NCBI RefSeq assembly: GCF_022919115.1
Contig: NZ_CP095072.1
Location: 1,550,001-1,614,000 of the forward strand
DNA: 64,000 nucleotides
Direction: 5' to 3'
DNA from: Gracilibacillus caseinilyticus
GTDB lineage: Bacteria; Bacillota; Bacilli; Bacillales; Amphibacillaceae
Each line of letters opens with the position of its first letter. Position 1 is the stretch's first letter. Of this stretch, positions 54,889 to 63,461 are shown piece after piece. The notes beneath the pieces are model-generated. The model ran no database searches and was not told the DNA's origin. It saw nothing but the letters and a program-made list of their open reading frames with translations. The translations under genes and the position numbers were made by a program.

Positions 54889-55644
54889 TTGTTGACCATA
54901 GAACGCCAAGATTTAATTCTATCCCTTTTGAAAAAACAAGAAGTCGTGACTGTTAAACAATTCTGTGAAGCGGCCAATGCTTCTGAATCAACGATCCGTA
55001 GAGATTTAACAGAGTTAGAAAAAAAACAATATATCAAACGTGTACATGGAGGTGCATCTCTTTTAAAAAAGACAAGGGAAGAGCCGACTATACTAGAAAA
55101 ATCAACACGGCATCAGCAGGAAAAAAGCATGATTGCGCAAAGGGCAGCATCTTTTGTTGAGCAAGGAGATACGGTGTATCTTGATGCGGGAACCTCCACG
55201 ATGGAATTAATTCCATTTTTGGAGAATAAGGAGGTTGTCGTTGTCACAAATGGTATCCCACATGTGCAGCTTTTAACCGAGAGAGGTATTGAGACATATG
55301 TCATTTCTGGAAAAGCGAAAAAGGGAACGGCAGCATTGATTGGTACAAAAGCAGTAGATGCAATTAAAGAATTTCATTTTGATAAATGTTTTCTCGGGAT
55401 CAATGGAATTCATCTTGAGCAAGGATTGACAACACCAGATCCAGAGGAAGCAAGTGTGAAACGGACAGCCATTGCACAATCACAGGCGAGTTATATTTTA
55501 GCAGATCCATCAAAATTTGGAGAAGTTGCATTTGCAAATGTGGCACAGCTTTCAGAAGTTAGCATTATCACAACGAATGGTATCTCACAAGAGCAGCTAA
55601 GAGAAATACGCAAGCAATCAACGTTGGAGGTAGTAGAGATATGA
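54889..55644 (+). CDS. fruR: DeoR-family fructose operon repressor FruR
   Basis: DeoR/GlpR regulator of 251 residues: HTH LTIERQDLILSLL...NASESTIRRDLTELEK, then the sugar-phosphate (ISOCOT) domain with VYLDAGTSTMELIPFL. The frame opens at ATG 54880, which is inside the AAAGGATGAT ribosome site, so TTG 54889 (MLTIERQ, as in family members) is the likely start. Overlaps fruK by four bases. Effector in homologues is fructose-1-phosphate. Confidence 0.93.
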   Translation: MLTIERQDLILSLLKKQEVVTVKQFCEAANASESTIRRDLTELEKKQYIKRVHGGASLLKKTREEPTILEKSTRHQQEKSMIAQRAASFVEQGDTVYLDAGTSTMELIPFLENKEVVVVTNGIPHVQLLTERGIETYVISGKAKKGTAALIGTKAVDAIKEFHFDKCFLGINGIHLEQGLTTPDPEEASVKRTAIAQSQASYILADPSKFGEVAFANVAQLSEVSIITTNGISQEQLREIRKQSTLEVVEI

Positions 55645-56567
55645 TTTATACCATTACATTAAATCCGGCAATTGACTATGTCGTAAAGATGGATTCCTTC
55701 GAACAAGGAGGAATCAACCGTAGCGAATATGATTACAAAGAAGCAGGGGGTAAAGGAATCAACGTGTCACGCGTCCTTCATCAATTTGGTCAGTCCTCCA
55801 CAGCACTAGGATTTGTCGGTGGGTTTACTGGTAAATTTATCACCGATAGTTTAACAGAATTGAAGATTCCTTATGACTTTGTTCAGTTGCAGCAAGATAC
55901 TCGAATTAATATAAAAATAAAAACAGAAACGGATGAAACAGAAGTAAATGGTCTTTCGCCAGCAATTGGAGAAGCAGAATATCAAGCATTACTGGCCAAG
56001 CTAAAGCAATTAAAAGAGGGAGATATCGTGGTCCTGGCAGGCAGTTTACCACATTCCCTTTCCAAAACAGTATATCGTCAAATGGTGTCGTTGCTGAACG
56101 AACAAGGAGCAATAGCAGTATTAGATACAAGTGGCACACCGTTAAAGGAAGCTATTCAGGCTAGTCCTGTTTTTATCAAGCCAAACCATCATGAACTAGC
56201 GGATTTGTTTGATGAAGAAGTTCGTGATGATTATGATATTGTCCAGTTAGCAAAACGTCTGCATCAGGATTACGGCATTAATCATGTCTTAGTATCCATG
56301 GCAAAAGCAGGTGCCATCTATGTAGGGGATAGCGGTGTATTCAAGCTCCTTGCACCAAAGGGTAAAGCCGTTCATTCTGTCGGTGCAGGAGATTCAGCAG
56401 TAGCGGGTTTTATCTGCAAATGGTACGAAACAACAGATGCTCGGAAAGCTGCAGCTTATGCCATTGCTGCTGGCAGTGCTACCGCATTTTCTAAGACACT
56501 GTGTACGAAAGCGGAAACGGATGTACTCTTACAACAAGTGGAAGTAATAGATTTATCACGGCGCTAA
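55641..56567 (+). CDS. fruK: 1-phosphofructokinase
   Basis: PfkB-family kinase converting fructose-1-phosphate to fructose-1,6-bisphosphate (308 residues). TLNPAIDYVV at the N-terminus, KEAGGKGINVSRVL and the catalytic GAGDSAVAGF are all present. ATGA overlap with fruR. The last five codons (LSRR and stop) come from the R2 repeat that abuts the gene, so the natural C-terminus has been replaced by a few repeat-encoded residues. Confidence 0.95.
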   Translation: MIYTITLNPAIDYVVKMDSFEQGGINRSEYDYKEAGGKGINVSRVLHQFGQSSTALGFVGGFTGKFITDSLTELKIPYDFVQLQQDTRINIKIKTETDETEVNGLSPAIGEAEYQALLAKLKQLKEGDIVVLAGSLPHSLSKTVYRQMVSLLNEQGAIAVLDTSGTPLKEAIQASPVFIKPNHHELADLFDEEVRDDYDIVQLAKRLHQDYGINHVLVSMAKAGAIYVGDSGVFKLLAPKGKAVHSVGAGDSAVAGFICKWYETTDARKAAAYAIAAGSATAFSKTLCTKAETDVLLQQVEVIDLSRR

Positions 56568-56706
56568 CCGTCCGTAATACCCCCACTTCAAGATGAGAGA
56601 GATAAATAGGAAGCGAAGTGGGGGATAAACGGACGATAACTTCCTGATAAGTTTCGCTAGCAATCAGTGGGAGTCAAAATCCCCACTGATTGAAGTCTCA
56701 CTTTAT
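56552..56706. repeat. 155-bp hairpin repeat family R2, copy 2
   Basis: Near-identical to 49264-49418 (begins TTTATCACGGCGCTAACCG, ends GAAGTCTCACTTTAT). It lies between fruK and fruA inside an operon, supplies the fruK stop codon at 56565-56567 and places two strong hairpins in the message. Confidence 0.92.
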
Positions 56707-56737
56707 AAAATTTGCATCAAGAAAGGATGAATAATGG

Positions 56738-58612
56738 ATGAGAATTACAGAACTGCTCCGTAAAGAGCTGATTATTCTAGACGCAGAAGCAGAGACGAAA
56801 GAGCAGATTATTGATGAGTTAGCAAACCAGCTTGGCAACAATCATTATTTAAATGACCAGCAACAGTTCACACAGGCAATTTGGGATCGTGAAAACCAGA
56901 CAAGTACCGGGATTGGTGATCATGTTGCAATTCCACATGCCAAGACAAAAGCGGTCTCTAAGCCGGCGATTGCTTTTGCCAGATCCAAGCAAGGAATGGA
57001 TTATGATTCATTAGATGGTCAGCTAAGTCATTTGTTTTTTATGATTGCCGCAAGTGAAGGTGCCAATAATGATCATTTGCAAACTCTATCAAGATTATCG
57101 ACGTTGTTAATGGATGAAAGTTTTCGCATCCAATTAATGGAAGCTAATTCCAGAGATGAAATTATAAAAGTAGTAGATGCAAAGGAACAAGAAAAATTGG
57201 GTGAAGATGATACAGCCAATAACATCTCTAGCCAAGAAAAAGGGCCAGAGATTTTAGCAGTTACTGGTTGTCCGACTGGAATTGCGCATACGTATATGGC
57301 TGCAGATGCATTAAAAGATAAAGCAAAAGTGTTAGGTGTCTCGATAAAAGTAGAGACTAATGGTTCAGATGGTGTCAAAAACCGTTTGACCGCAGAAGAA
57401 ATTGAGCAGGCAAAGGCGATTATTGTTGCCTCTGATACAAAAGTAGAAATGGACCGTTTTGCTGGAAAACAAGTTTTACAAAAAGCAGTTACAGATGGGA
57501 TTAGAAAGCCTGAAGAGTTAATTCAAACGGCATTAAATGGAGAGGCACCTGTCTACCAAAGTGAGGGCAGTAGTGAAAGTTCAAGCTCAGGAGGCAGCGG
57601 ATCAGGATTTTATAAGCACTTGATGAATGGTGTTTCCAATATGCTTCCGTTCGTCGTTGGTGGCGGTGTACTCATTGCGATTTCCTTTTTCTTTGGTATT
57701 CATTCAGCTGAACAGGGGCATGAACAATATAATGAATTTGCCGCCGCTTTGAAGGCGATTGGCGGTGAATATGGCTTTGGCTTAATGGTCGCTGTCTTAG
57801 CTGGCTTTATCGGGATGAGTATTGCGGATAGACCTGGTTTTGCACCAGCGATGATCGGTGGTTTTATGGCATCGAGCGGTAATGCAGGATTTTTAGGTGG
57901 TTTGGTTGCAGGTTTCTTAGGTGGTTATGTCGCATTACTTGTAAAACGACTGCTTAAAGGCTTGCCGAAATCATTTGACGGGATTAAAACGATCCTTTTC
58001 TATCCTGTGATGAACATCTTTATTACCGGACTCATTATGTATGTACTGATTGAACCAATGGCCTCCATTATGTCAGGACTGGAATCTTGGCTTGGTGGAT
58101 TAACTGGAGCTAACGCCTTATTACTTGGACTGATTTTAGGTGGAATGATGGCGGTGGATATGGGTGGACCTATTAACAAAACGGCTTTTACGTTTGGGAT
58201 TGCCATGATCGAGGCTGGCAACTTAGGCCCGCATGCAGCGGTAATGGCAGGTGGTATGGTACCACCATTAGCCCTTGCACTGGCAACAACCTTTTTCCGT
58301 AATAAATTTACCAAAGAAGAACAAGACGCTGGAAAAACCAATTATGCCTTAGGTGGATTTTTTATCACCGAAGGAGCGATTCCGTTTGCCGCCGCAGATC
58401 CTGGACGTGTTATTCCTTCGATAGTAGTAGGTTCTTCCGTTGCTGGTGGATTATCGATGCTGTTTGGCGTAGGATTACCAGCTCCGCATGGTGGCGTGTT
58501 TGTTATTCCGGCAGTAGAAGGAAGTGGCTGGTTGTATCTGCTTGCTATTCTAATTGGAGCAGTTATTTCAGCTTTAATGATCGGATTTTGGAAGAAGCCA
58601 CTTCAAAAATAA
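56738..58612 (+). CDS. fruA: PTS fructose transporter subunit IIABC
   Basis: Phosphotransferase uptake of fructose giving fructose-1-phosphate (624 residues). Domain order: IIA (1-150, phospho-His67 in IPHAKTK), IIB (170-265, phospho-Cys178 in TGCPTGIAHTYMAA), a Ser/Gly linker, then membrane IIC (about 285-620, NGVSNMLPFVVGGG). Third gene of fruR-fruK-fruA; AAAGGATG precedes the start, 31 bp after the repeat R2. Confidence 0.95.
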   Translation: MRITELLRKELIILDAEAETKEQIIDELANQLGNNHYLNDQQQFTQAIWDRENQTSTGIGDHVAIPHAKTKAVSKPAIAFARSKQGMDYDSLDGQLSHLFFMIAASEGANNDHLQTLSRLSTLLMDESFRIQLMEANSRDEIIKVVDAKEQEKLGEDDTANNISSQEKGPEILAVTGCPTGIAHTYMAADALKDKAKVLGVSIKVETNGSDGVKNRLTAEEIEQAKAIIVASDTKVEMDRFAGKQVLQKAVTDGIRKPEELIQTALNGEAPVYQSEGSSESSSSGGSGSGFYKHLMNGVSNMLPFVVGGGVLIAISFFFGIHSAEQGHEQYNEFAAALKAIGGEYGFGLMVAVLAGFIGMSIADRPGFAPAMIGGFMASSGNAGFLGGLVAGFLGGYVALLVKRLLKGLPKSFDGIKTILFYPVMNIFITGLIMYVLIEPMASIMSGLESWLGGLTGANALLLGLILGGMMAVDMGGPINKTAFTFGIAMIEAGNLGPHAAVMAGGMVPPLALALATTFFRNKFTKEEQDAGKTNYALGGFFITEGAIPFAAADPGRVIPSIVVGSSVAGGLSMLFGVGLPAPHGGVFVIPAVEGSGWLYLLAILIGAVISALMIGFWKKPLQK

Positions 58613-58620
58613 CCAGAGTG

Positions 58621-58655
58621 AAAAGCTATTCCGTAGTTGCGGAATAGCTTTTTTA
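58621..58655 (+). terminator. Rho-independent terminator after fruA
   Basis: Stem AAAAGCTATTCC/GGAATAGCTTTT, eight-base loop, T-run. Confidence 0.93.
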
Positions 58656-58662
58656 CTAAGAG

Positions 58663-58810
58663 GATGTTCAAAAAGTCCGGGAAAAACGCGGTGGACTTCT
58701 GCGTTGGCTTGCTTCTCCGTTCCTCATGTAATGATAAGCATACATTCCGGTACCATAAGCTACGCCATCTTGAAGGTCTTTGCGCTATTTGTCCTCCTTT
58801 TTGAACATGC
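58663..58810. repeat. 148-bp MITE-like repeat R3 with GTTCAAAAAG inverted ends
   Basis: Inverted ends GATGTTCAAAAAG (left) and CTTTTTGAACATGC (right). Elements with these ends are common in Bacillaceae intergenic DNA (established only as a general impression). A 69-codon minus-strand frame across it is a by-product. The rest of 58656-58931 shows nothing recognised. Confidence 0.75.
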
Positions 58811-58931
58811 ACTATAAGAAAGCATAAAAAGGAAAGGATTTGTACCTATATTTAAGATGAATGGCCGTGTCCAGACATGTGCGAAAGTCATCATCGGCTG
58901 GCAAACTCACTAGGTGCTTACGCTTATCTTA

Positions 58932-60158
58932 CTATATTAAAGGTTTTTGCAAGAATTGTCGTGGGGTCATTTTGGTATGTTTTTTAAAGATTTTTGTAAA
59001 ATAGCTTTGGTCAGAAAAATTTAACAAACTGCAAATTTGAATGAGAGTATAGTCGGAATAAAACATGAGCTTTTTGGCTTCATCGATCTTTACTTTTTGA
59101 ATATAAGAACTGATAGAAATACCTACTTCTTTCTTAAATAAATTGGACAAGTATTTTTTATTTATCTTCATGTCTTCTGCTAGTTTAGCTAATCCAAGTT
59201 CTTTGTCGTATAAATGTTTGTATATATGTGCCTGACATTGACTGATTACTTTGGTGTATTTCAGTTTTTTGCTTTTTGCCACTTTTGCCGCAAATTCATA
59301 CATAATTTCTTCTTTTAATTTTATGACGCGATCGGGAGTAGTGAGCCCTTCGGATTGCTGAATGAATGCATCTCCTAATGAATAAGCAATCTCAGGGTGA
59401 ACACCTCCTCGGATTGCTGCCCGTGTAGCCTGGGTAACAAGGGCGATAGTTAAGTTTTGTTGATTTCGTAATTCACTTCTTGTGGAAAGAATAGCATGTT
59501 CGAAATCAGGTCTAGTTGTAAATGCTTTAAAATAAGGTATAACTTCGGAAATATTACCATCTTCAACAAACTGGTAACATTTCCTTTCCAGTAACGGATC
59601 ATGGTGAAAAGATGCGTTTTGTCTTTTCTGATCAATATATTGAATATGTTTTGGCATTTTCTCACCGTTTATATCCTCATCTAATACAGGCAGTTGCTGA
59701 TCCAGGCTTATTTGTTCATGGAATAATAAATAATAAATTAAATTACTACTTTTAAGTAACTTGGTTCGATCGATGACAGGCAGTGATAAGTAATAATCCT
59801 CCATTTCGTCTAGAAGGTACTTTTTTTGCAAATGAGAAAGTAACTGTTCGATGGCGATGCTTTTGGGCTCGGGATAAACAGTCGGGCCAATAATCAGCCA
59901 CCCCTTTTCGTTGTGATGATCAAAAGGTATACTAACTATTTTTTCAGAGTAGTCTGTTTCAATCAAGCTGCTCTGTTGCCTGAGAAGACAAATAGTTTCA
60001 ATAAAACCCCGAATTTCTGAGAAAAGCGGATTTAGCGGAAAGTTTTCTGGTATGCAATTAAACTTACTTTGGTCATTGATGATCATAATAGGAATGCCCA
60101 TCGTTTCATAGGCCGTATGCAAAAGTGTTTCTTTATCTGTGATGAATGTATCGAACAT
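58932..60158 (-). CDS. AraC-family transcription regulator
   Basis: A 408-residue protein; the last 100 residues hold two AraC helix-turn-helix motifs (LAKLAEDMKINKKYLSNLFKKEVG and LIQICSLLNFSDQSYFTKIFKKHTKMTP). The N-terminal 300 residues are a sensor region without membrane helices, with a YSEKIVSIPF... region reminiscent of YSIRK-type AraC regulators. Divergent from the galactoside importer operon and its likely activator. GGAGGG precedes the ATG. Confidence 0.9.
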   Translation of the reverse strand: MFDTFITDKETLLHTAYETMGIPIMIINDQSKFNCIPENFPLNPLFSEIRGFIETICLLRQQSSLIETDYSEKIVSIPFDHHNEKGWLIIGPTVYPEPKSIAIEQLLSHLQKKYLLDEMEDYYLSLPVIDRTKLLKSSNLIYYLLFHEQISLDQQLPVLDEDINGEKMPKHIQYIDQKRQNASFHHDPLLERKCYQFVEDGNISEVIPYFKAFTTRPDFEHAILSTRSELRNQQNLTIALVTQATRAAIRGGVHPEIAYSLGDAFIQQSEGLTTPDRVIKLKEEIMYEFAAKVAKSKKLKYTKVISQCQAHIYKHLYDKELGLAKLAEDMKINKKYLSNLFKKEVGISISSYIQKVKIDEAKKLMFYSDYTLIQICSLLNFSDQSYFTKIFKKHTKMTPRQFLQKPLI

Positions 60159-60182
60159 AATTTACCCTCCAGACAATATTGA

Positions 60183-60196
60183 TGTAAGCGCAAACA
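60183..60196 (+). promoter_or_regulatory. cre site (CcpA) upstream of the galactoside operon
   Basis: TGTAAGCGCAAACA fits 13 of 14 positions of the cre consensus TGWAANCGNTNWCA. It lies between the divergent araC-like gene and the importer. A possible -10 (TATACT, 60258-60263) without a clear -35 fits an activator-dependent promoter. Confidence 0.75.
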
Positions 60197-60314
60197 ATAA
60201 AAATGAATAAATACCAAATTAGTACTATATATACCATTATTCATTGTTTGGCTGTCTTATACTAGTCGCAAGTTACTTAAATAGTAACGTACAAAAACCA
60301 AGGGGTGATTAGTG

Positions 60315-61628
60315 ATGAAGAAACATTATTGTACTGTTTTTCTTATTACTGTAATGGTTTTAATTTTGACAGCATGTGGTGGTACGGGGGAAAGTGCAGC
60401 AGATGTATCGATTCCGGATAATCCGGAAGACGTAGAAGGAGATGTTACTGTTTGGGCTTGGGCCTTGGAGGCAAACTACTTGGAAAAAGATGTGCTTCCA
60501 GCATTTGAAGAGAAATATCCCAATGTCAACGTAACGATTGAACATATTGGAGTCGATCAAGTGTATCAAAAGGTAAGCGCTGGATTATCCAGTGGGGGAA
60601 GCGGATTACCAGACGTTGTTCAAGTGGAGAATAATCGGATTCATTCTTTTACCGAACAATTTCCAGATGCATTTACGAATTTAAGTGCGTTAGGCTATGA
60701 CGAGCATGAAGATAAATTTGCAGAAGCGAAAATATCAGGATTAAAAGATAGCGATGGAAATATTATAGCAATGCCTCGAGATTTGGGGCCAGTTGCAGTC
60801 CTGTACCGTACGGATATTTTTGAAGAGGCGGGAGTCGATCCCGTAAGTATTAAAACATGGGATGACTATATTGCAGCTGGTAAAAAGGTAGTAGAGCAAA
60901 CCGGCAAATACTTTTTAGGTACGGAGGGAGACGGTATATTAAGAATTATGATGCAACAGCAAGGCAGCTATTATTTTGATGAGGAAGGTAACTTAGATAT
61001 AACATCCGAAGCTGGGGAAAAAGCCGCAAATGTATTACAGCAGATGAAAGATAATGATTTAATTACTTATACAAATAACTGGGATGGGCAAGTGGCAGCC
61101 ATGAAGAATGGGGAAGTGGCGACACATCCAGGTGCAGTTTGGTGGAGTGGTACGATGATTGAGCAAATGCCTGAACTTGCTGGAAAATGGGATATGTTCA
61201 AGCTTCCAGCCTTTGAAGAAGGAGGAACCCGTGCTTCCAATGATGGTGGCTCTGCGTTGGCTATCCCTTCTGAATCTGATAATAAAGCGGCAGCATATGT
61301 GTTTGCAGAATTTGCTACGACCGATGTAGATTCGCAGATTAAAGCATTGACAAATAGAGGACTGTTTCCAGCTTTAACAGCGGCATATGAGGAGCCGGTT
61401 TTCTCTGAGGAACAGGAATATTTTAATAATCAGCCTTTCTTCAAAAAATTTGCTGATATTGTTCCGGAAATTCCTGCCGTCAATCATGATGGTGCTGAAC
61501 TAGAGGTGCGATCGGTTATGGGTAGTGAAATAGAAGCCTTTTTGTTAGATGATAAGCCCGCGATGGATATGTTGACGGATGGGGAGAAACAGGCAGTACA
61601 GCAAACGGGGAAGGAAACGACAGAATAA
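60315..61628 (+). CDS. ganS: Sugar ABC transporter substrate-binding lipoprotein (GanS-like)
   Basis: Family 1 sugar-binding protein, 437 residues: signal with lipobox LTAC (Cys near 20), then DVTVWAWALEANYLEKDVLPAFEEKYP and a long periplasmic-type domain. The operon, two MalFG-type permeases then a GH42 galactosidase, matches the ganSPQA arrangement of B. subtilis, so galacto-oligosaccharides are the likely ligand. AGGGGTGA favours ATG 60315 over the in-frame GTG 60312. No ATPase is in the operon, so a shared MsmX-type ATPase is expected. Confidence 0.85.
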   Translation: MKKHYCTVFLITVMVLILTACGGTGESAADVSIPDNPEDVEGDVTVWAWALEANYLEKDVLPAFEEKYPNVNVTIEHIGVDQVYQKVSAGLSSGGSGLPDVVQVENNRIHSFTEQFPDAFTNLSALGYDEHEDKFAEAKISGLKDSDGNIIAMPRDLGPVAVLYRTDIFEEAGVDPVSIKTWDDYIAAGKKVVEQTGKYFLGTEGDGILRIMMQQQGSYYFDEEGNLDITSEAGEKAANVLQQMKDNDLITYTNNWDGQVAAMKNGEVATHPGAVWWSGTMIEQMPELAGKWDMFKLPAFEEGGTRASNDGGSALAIPSESDNKAAAYVFAEFATTDVDSQIKALTNRGLFPALTAAYEEPVFSEEQEYFNNQPFFKKFADIVPEIPAVNHDGAELEVRSVMGSEIEAFLLDDKPAMDMLTDGEKQAVQQTGKETTE

Positions 61629-61636
61629 ATAAGAAT

Positions 61637-61666
61637 ACCTTGCTTATGTGCTTGCATAAGCAAGGT
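61637..61666 (+). other. Intercistronic hairpin between binding-protein and permease genes
   Basis: Twelve-bp perfect stem ACCTTGCTTATG/CATAAGCAAGGT with a six-base loop and no T-run. Such hairpins often protect the upstream message and raise binding-protein levels relative to permeases. Confidence 0.75.
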
Positions 61667-61688
61667 GAAATCTCTAAGGAAGAGAGGG

Positions 61689-62594
61689 ATGAACATGACC
61701 AGTACCACAAAAAGGTTAGAAGCAAGCAAAACGAAAAAAGGATTTATTACTCCTAAAACGGCACCATATATTTTCGTTTTTCCTGCATTATTATTGTTTC
61801 TGACTTTTACGGTTTATCCGATTATCGCATCATTCTTATTAAGCTTTCAGACCAGGATTAGTGGTGTGTATTCGTTTACTGGGTTGGATAATTATATTCG
61901 ATTATTTAGCGATCCTGTTTTCTATAAAGCTTTGGGTAATACGTTTATTATTTTGCTTGTGCAGGTGCCTATTATGTTATTTCTTGCTGTTATCTTGGCA
62001 GTGTTGTTACAATCAAAACTTTTAAATATCAGAGGATTCTATCGAGTTTCTTTTTTTACACCTGCCGTTACTTCATTGGTAGCTGCGTCGATTATATTTA
62101 TCTTGCTCTTAAATACTGATTATGGTCTTGTCAATTATATTTTGACATCGTTAGGGATGGAACGTGTTCCGTGGCTGAGTGATGGGATTTGGGCAAAGAT
62201 TTCGTTAATTATGGTAACCACGTGGCGATGGACTGGATACAACATGGTCATTCTGCTTGCTGGATTGCAGAACATTTCTAATGATCTATACGAAGCAGCC
62301 AGTATTGATGGAGCAAGCAGTATCAAAAAGTTTTTTCATATTACGATTCCGCAGTTAAAGCCTGTTTTGTTATTTTGTTTTGTGTTATCCACGATCGGAT
62401 CGTTTCAGTTATTTGATGAACCGTATAACTTAACAGGTGGGGGACCTAATAATGCCACGCTGACGATCACCTATTATTTATATAACCAAGGTTTTGGCTA
62501 TTTTGATTTTGGTTATGCATCTGCTATTGCATATGTGATTGTGTTGTTTATTGCTGTGCTATCGTGGCTTCAATTTAAGGTGGTGAAAGAATAA
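61689..62594 (+). CDS. ganP: Sugar ABC transporter permease, MalF type (GanP-like)
   Basis: Six-helix permease of 301 residues. The EAA loop ...YEAASIDGASSIKKFFHITIPQLKP for ATPase contact is clear, and FQLFDEPYNLTGGGPNN follows. It lacks the long N-terminal insertion of B. subtilis GanP. Frame opens at 61665; AAGGA favours ATG 61689. Overlaps the next gene by one base. Confidence 0.9.
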   Translation: MNMTSTTKRLEASKTKKGFITPKTAPYIFVFPALLLFLTFTVYPIIASFLLSFQTRISGVYSFTGLDNYIRLFSDPVFYKALGNTFIILLVQVPIMLFLAVILAVLLQSKLLNIRGFYRVSFFTPAVTSLVAASIIFILLLNTDYGLVNYILTSLGMERVPWLSDGIWAKISLIMVTTWRWTGYNMVILLAGLQNISNDLYEAASIDGASSIKKFFHITIPQLKPVLLFCFVLSTIGSFQLFDEPYNLTGGGPNNATLTITYYLYNQGFGYFDFGYASAIAYVIVLFIAVLSWLQFKVVKE

Positions 62595-63418
62595 TGAATA
62601 ATATCTATGTAAAAAAATCATTATTGCATTTTATTCTGATTGTAGGTGTTGTGATTTCTTTAGGGCCTTTTTATTGGATGATTGTAGGAGCGACGAATCC
62701 ATCAGGTGAAGTGTTAAGCTTTCCTCCCACGATCGTACCTGGAAATTATCTGATTGAAAATCTCAAGAACTTAAGCGAAGCTATTCCAATTCTCAAAGCT
62801 TTGTTCAACTCTGCCTTGATAGCTGTTTTTTTTGTTGGAGCTAGTTTGCTTGTTTGTTCGGCAGCTGGCTATGCATTTGCAAAATTTAAGTTTAAAGGAA
62901 GTAATGTGATTTTTTCTAGCTTCTTATTGGCGATGATGATTCCTTACCAGGCAACCATCATTCCGCTCTTTCAAATCTTTGGTGCATTGGACTGGATTAA
63001 TACTTATCAAGCTGTTATTTTGCCGCAAATCTGTTATCCATTTGCGATCTTCTTAATCAGACAGAATATGAAGGGTATCCCAGATTCTATGATTGAAGCA
63101 GCTAGAATTGATGGCGCAGGGGAGATCAGCATCTTTTTTAAATTAGCATTACCAACCATGAAGCCGGCACTAGCTGCAGTGGGCATTTTTTTATTCACAC
63201 ATCAATGGAATAATTTTATGTGGCCCCTAATTGTCATGACATCAAGTGATAAGTATACATTACCTGTTGCTTTATCAACGTTAGCAGGATTGAATTCAGT
63301 CGATTACGGGCAATTAATGCTAGGGACAGCTATTTCGGTATTGCCAATTATGGTCGTATTCTTATTCTTGCAGAAGCATTTTGTTTCTGGCATATTAGGT
63401 GGTTCTGTTAAAGAATAA
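62594..63418 (+). CDS. ganQ: Sugar ABC transporter permease, MalG type (GanQ-like)
   Basis: Second permease, 274 residues and about six helices, with EAA loop MIEAARIDGAGEISIFFKLALP. Coupled to the previous gene by TAATG. Ends 43 bp before the GH42 gene. Confidence 0.9.
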   Translation: MNNIYVKKSLLHFILIVGVVISLGPFYWMIVGATNPSGEVLSFPPTIVPGNYLIENLKNLSEAIPILKALFNSALIAVFFVGASLLVCSAAGYAFAKFKFKGSNVIFSSFLLAMMIPYQATIIPLFQIFGALDWINTYQAVILPQICYPFAIFLIRQNMKGIPDSMIEAARIDGAGEISIFFKLALPTMKPALAAVGIFLFTHQWNNFMWPLIVMTSSDKYTLPVALSTLAGLNSVDYGQLMLGTAISVLPIMVVFLFLQKHFVSGILGGSVKE

Positions 63419-63461
63419 TGATAATATAGTATTCACTTACTAACGAAAAGGAGCATCAAGT

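Noticed and set aside
58603..58812. Minus-strand 69-codon frame
   Set aside because: Lies across the fruA terminator and the R3 repeat; by-product of the repeat.
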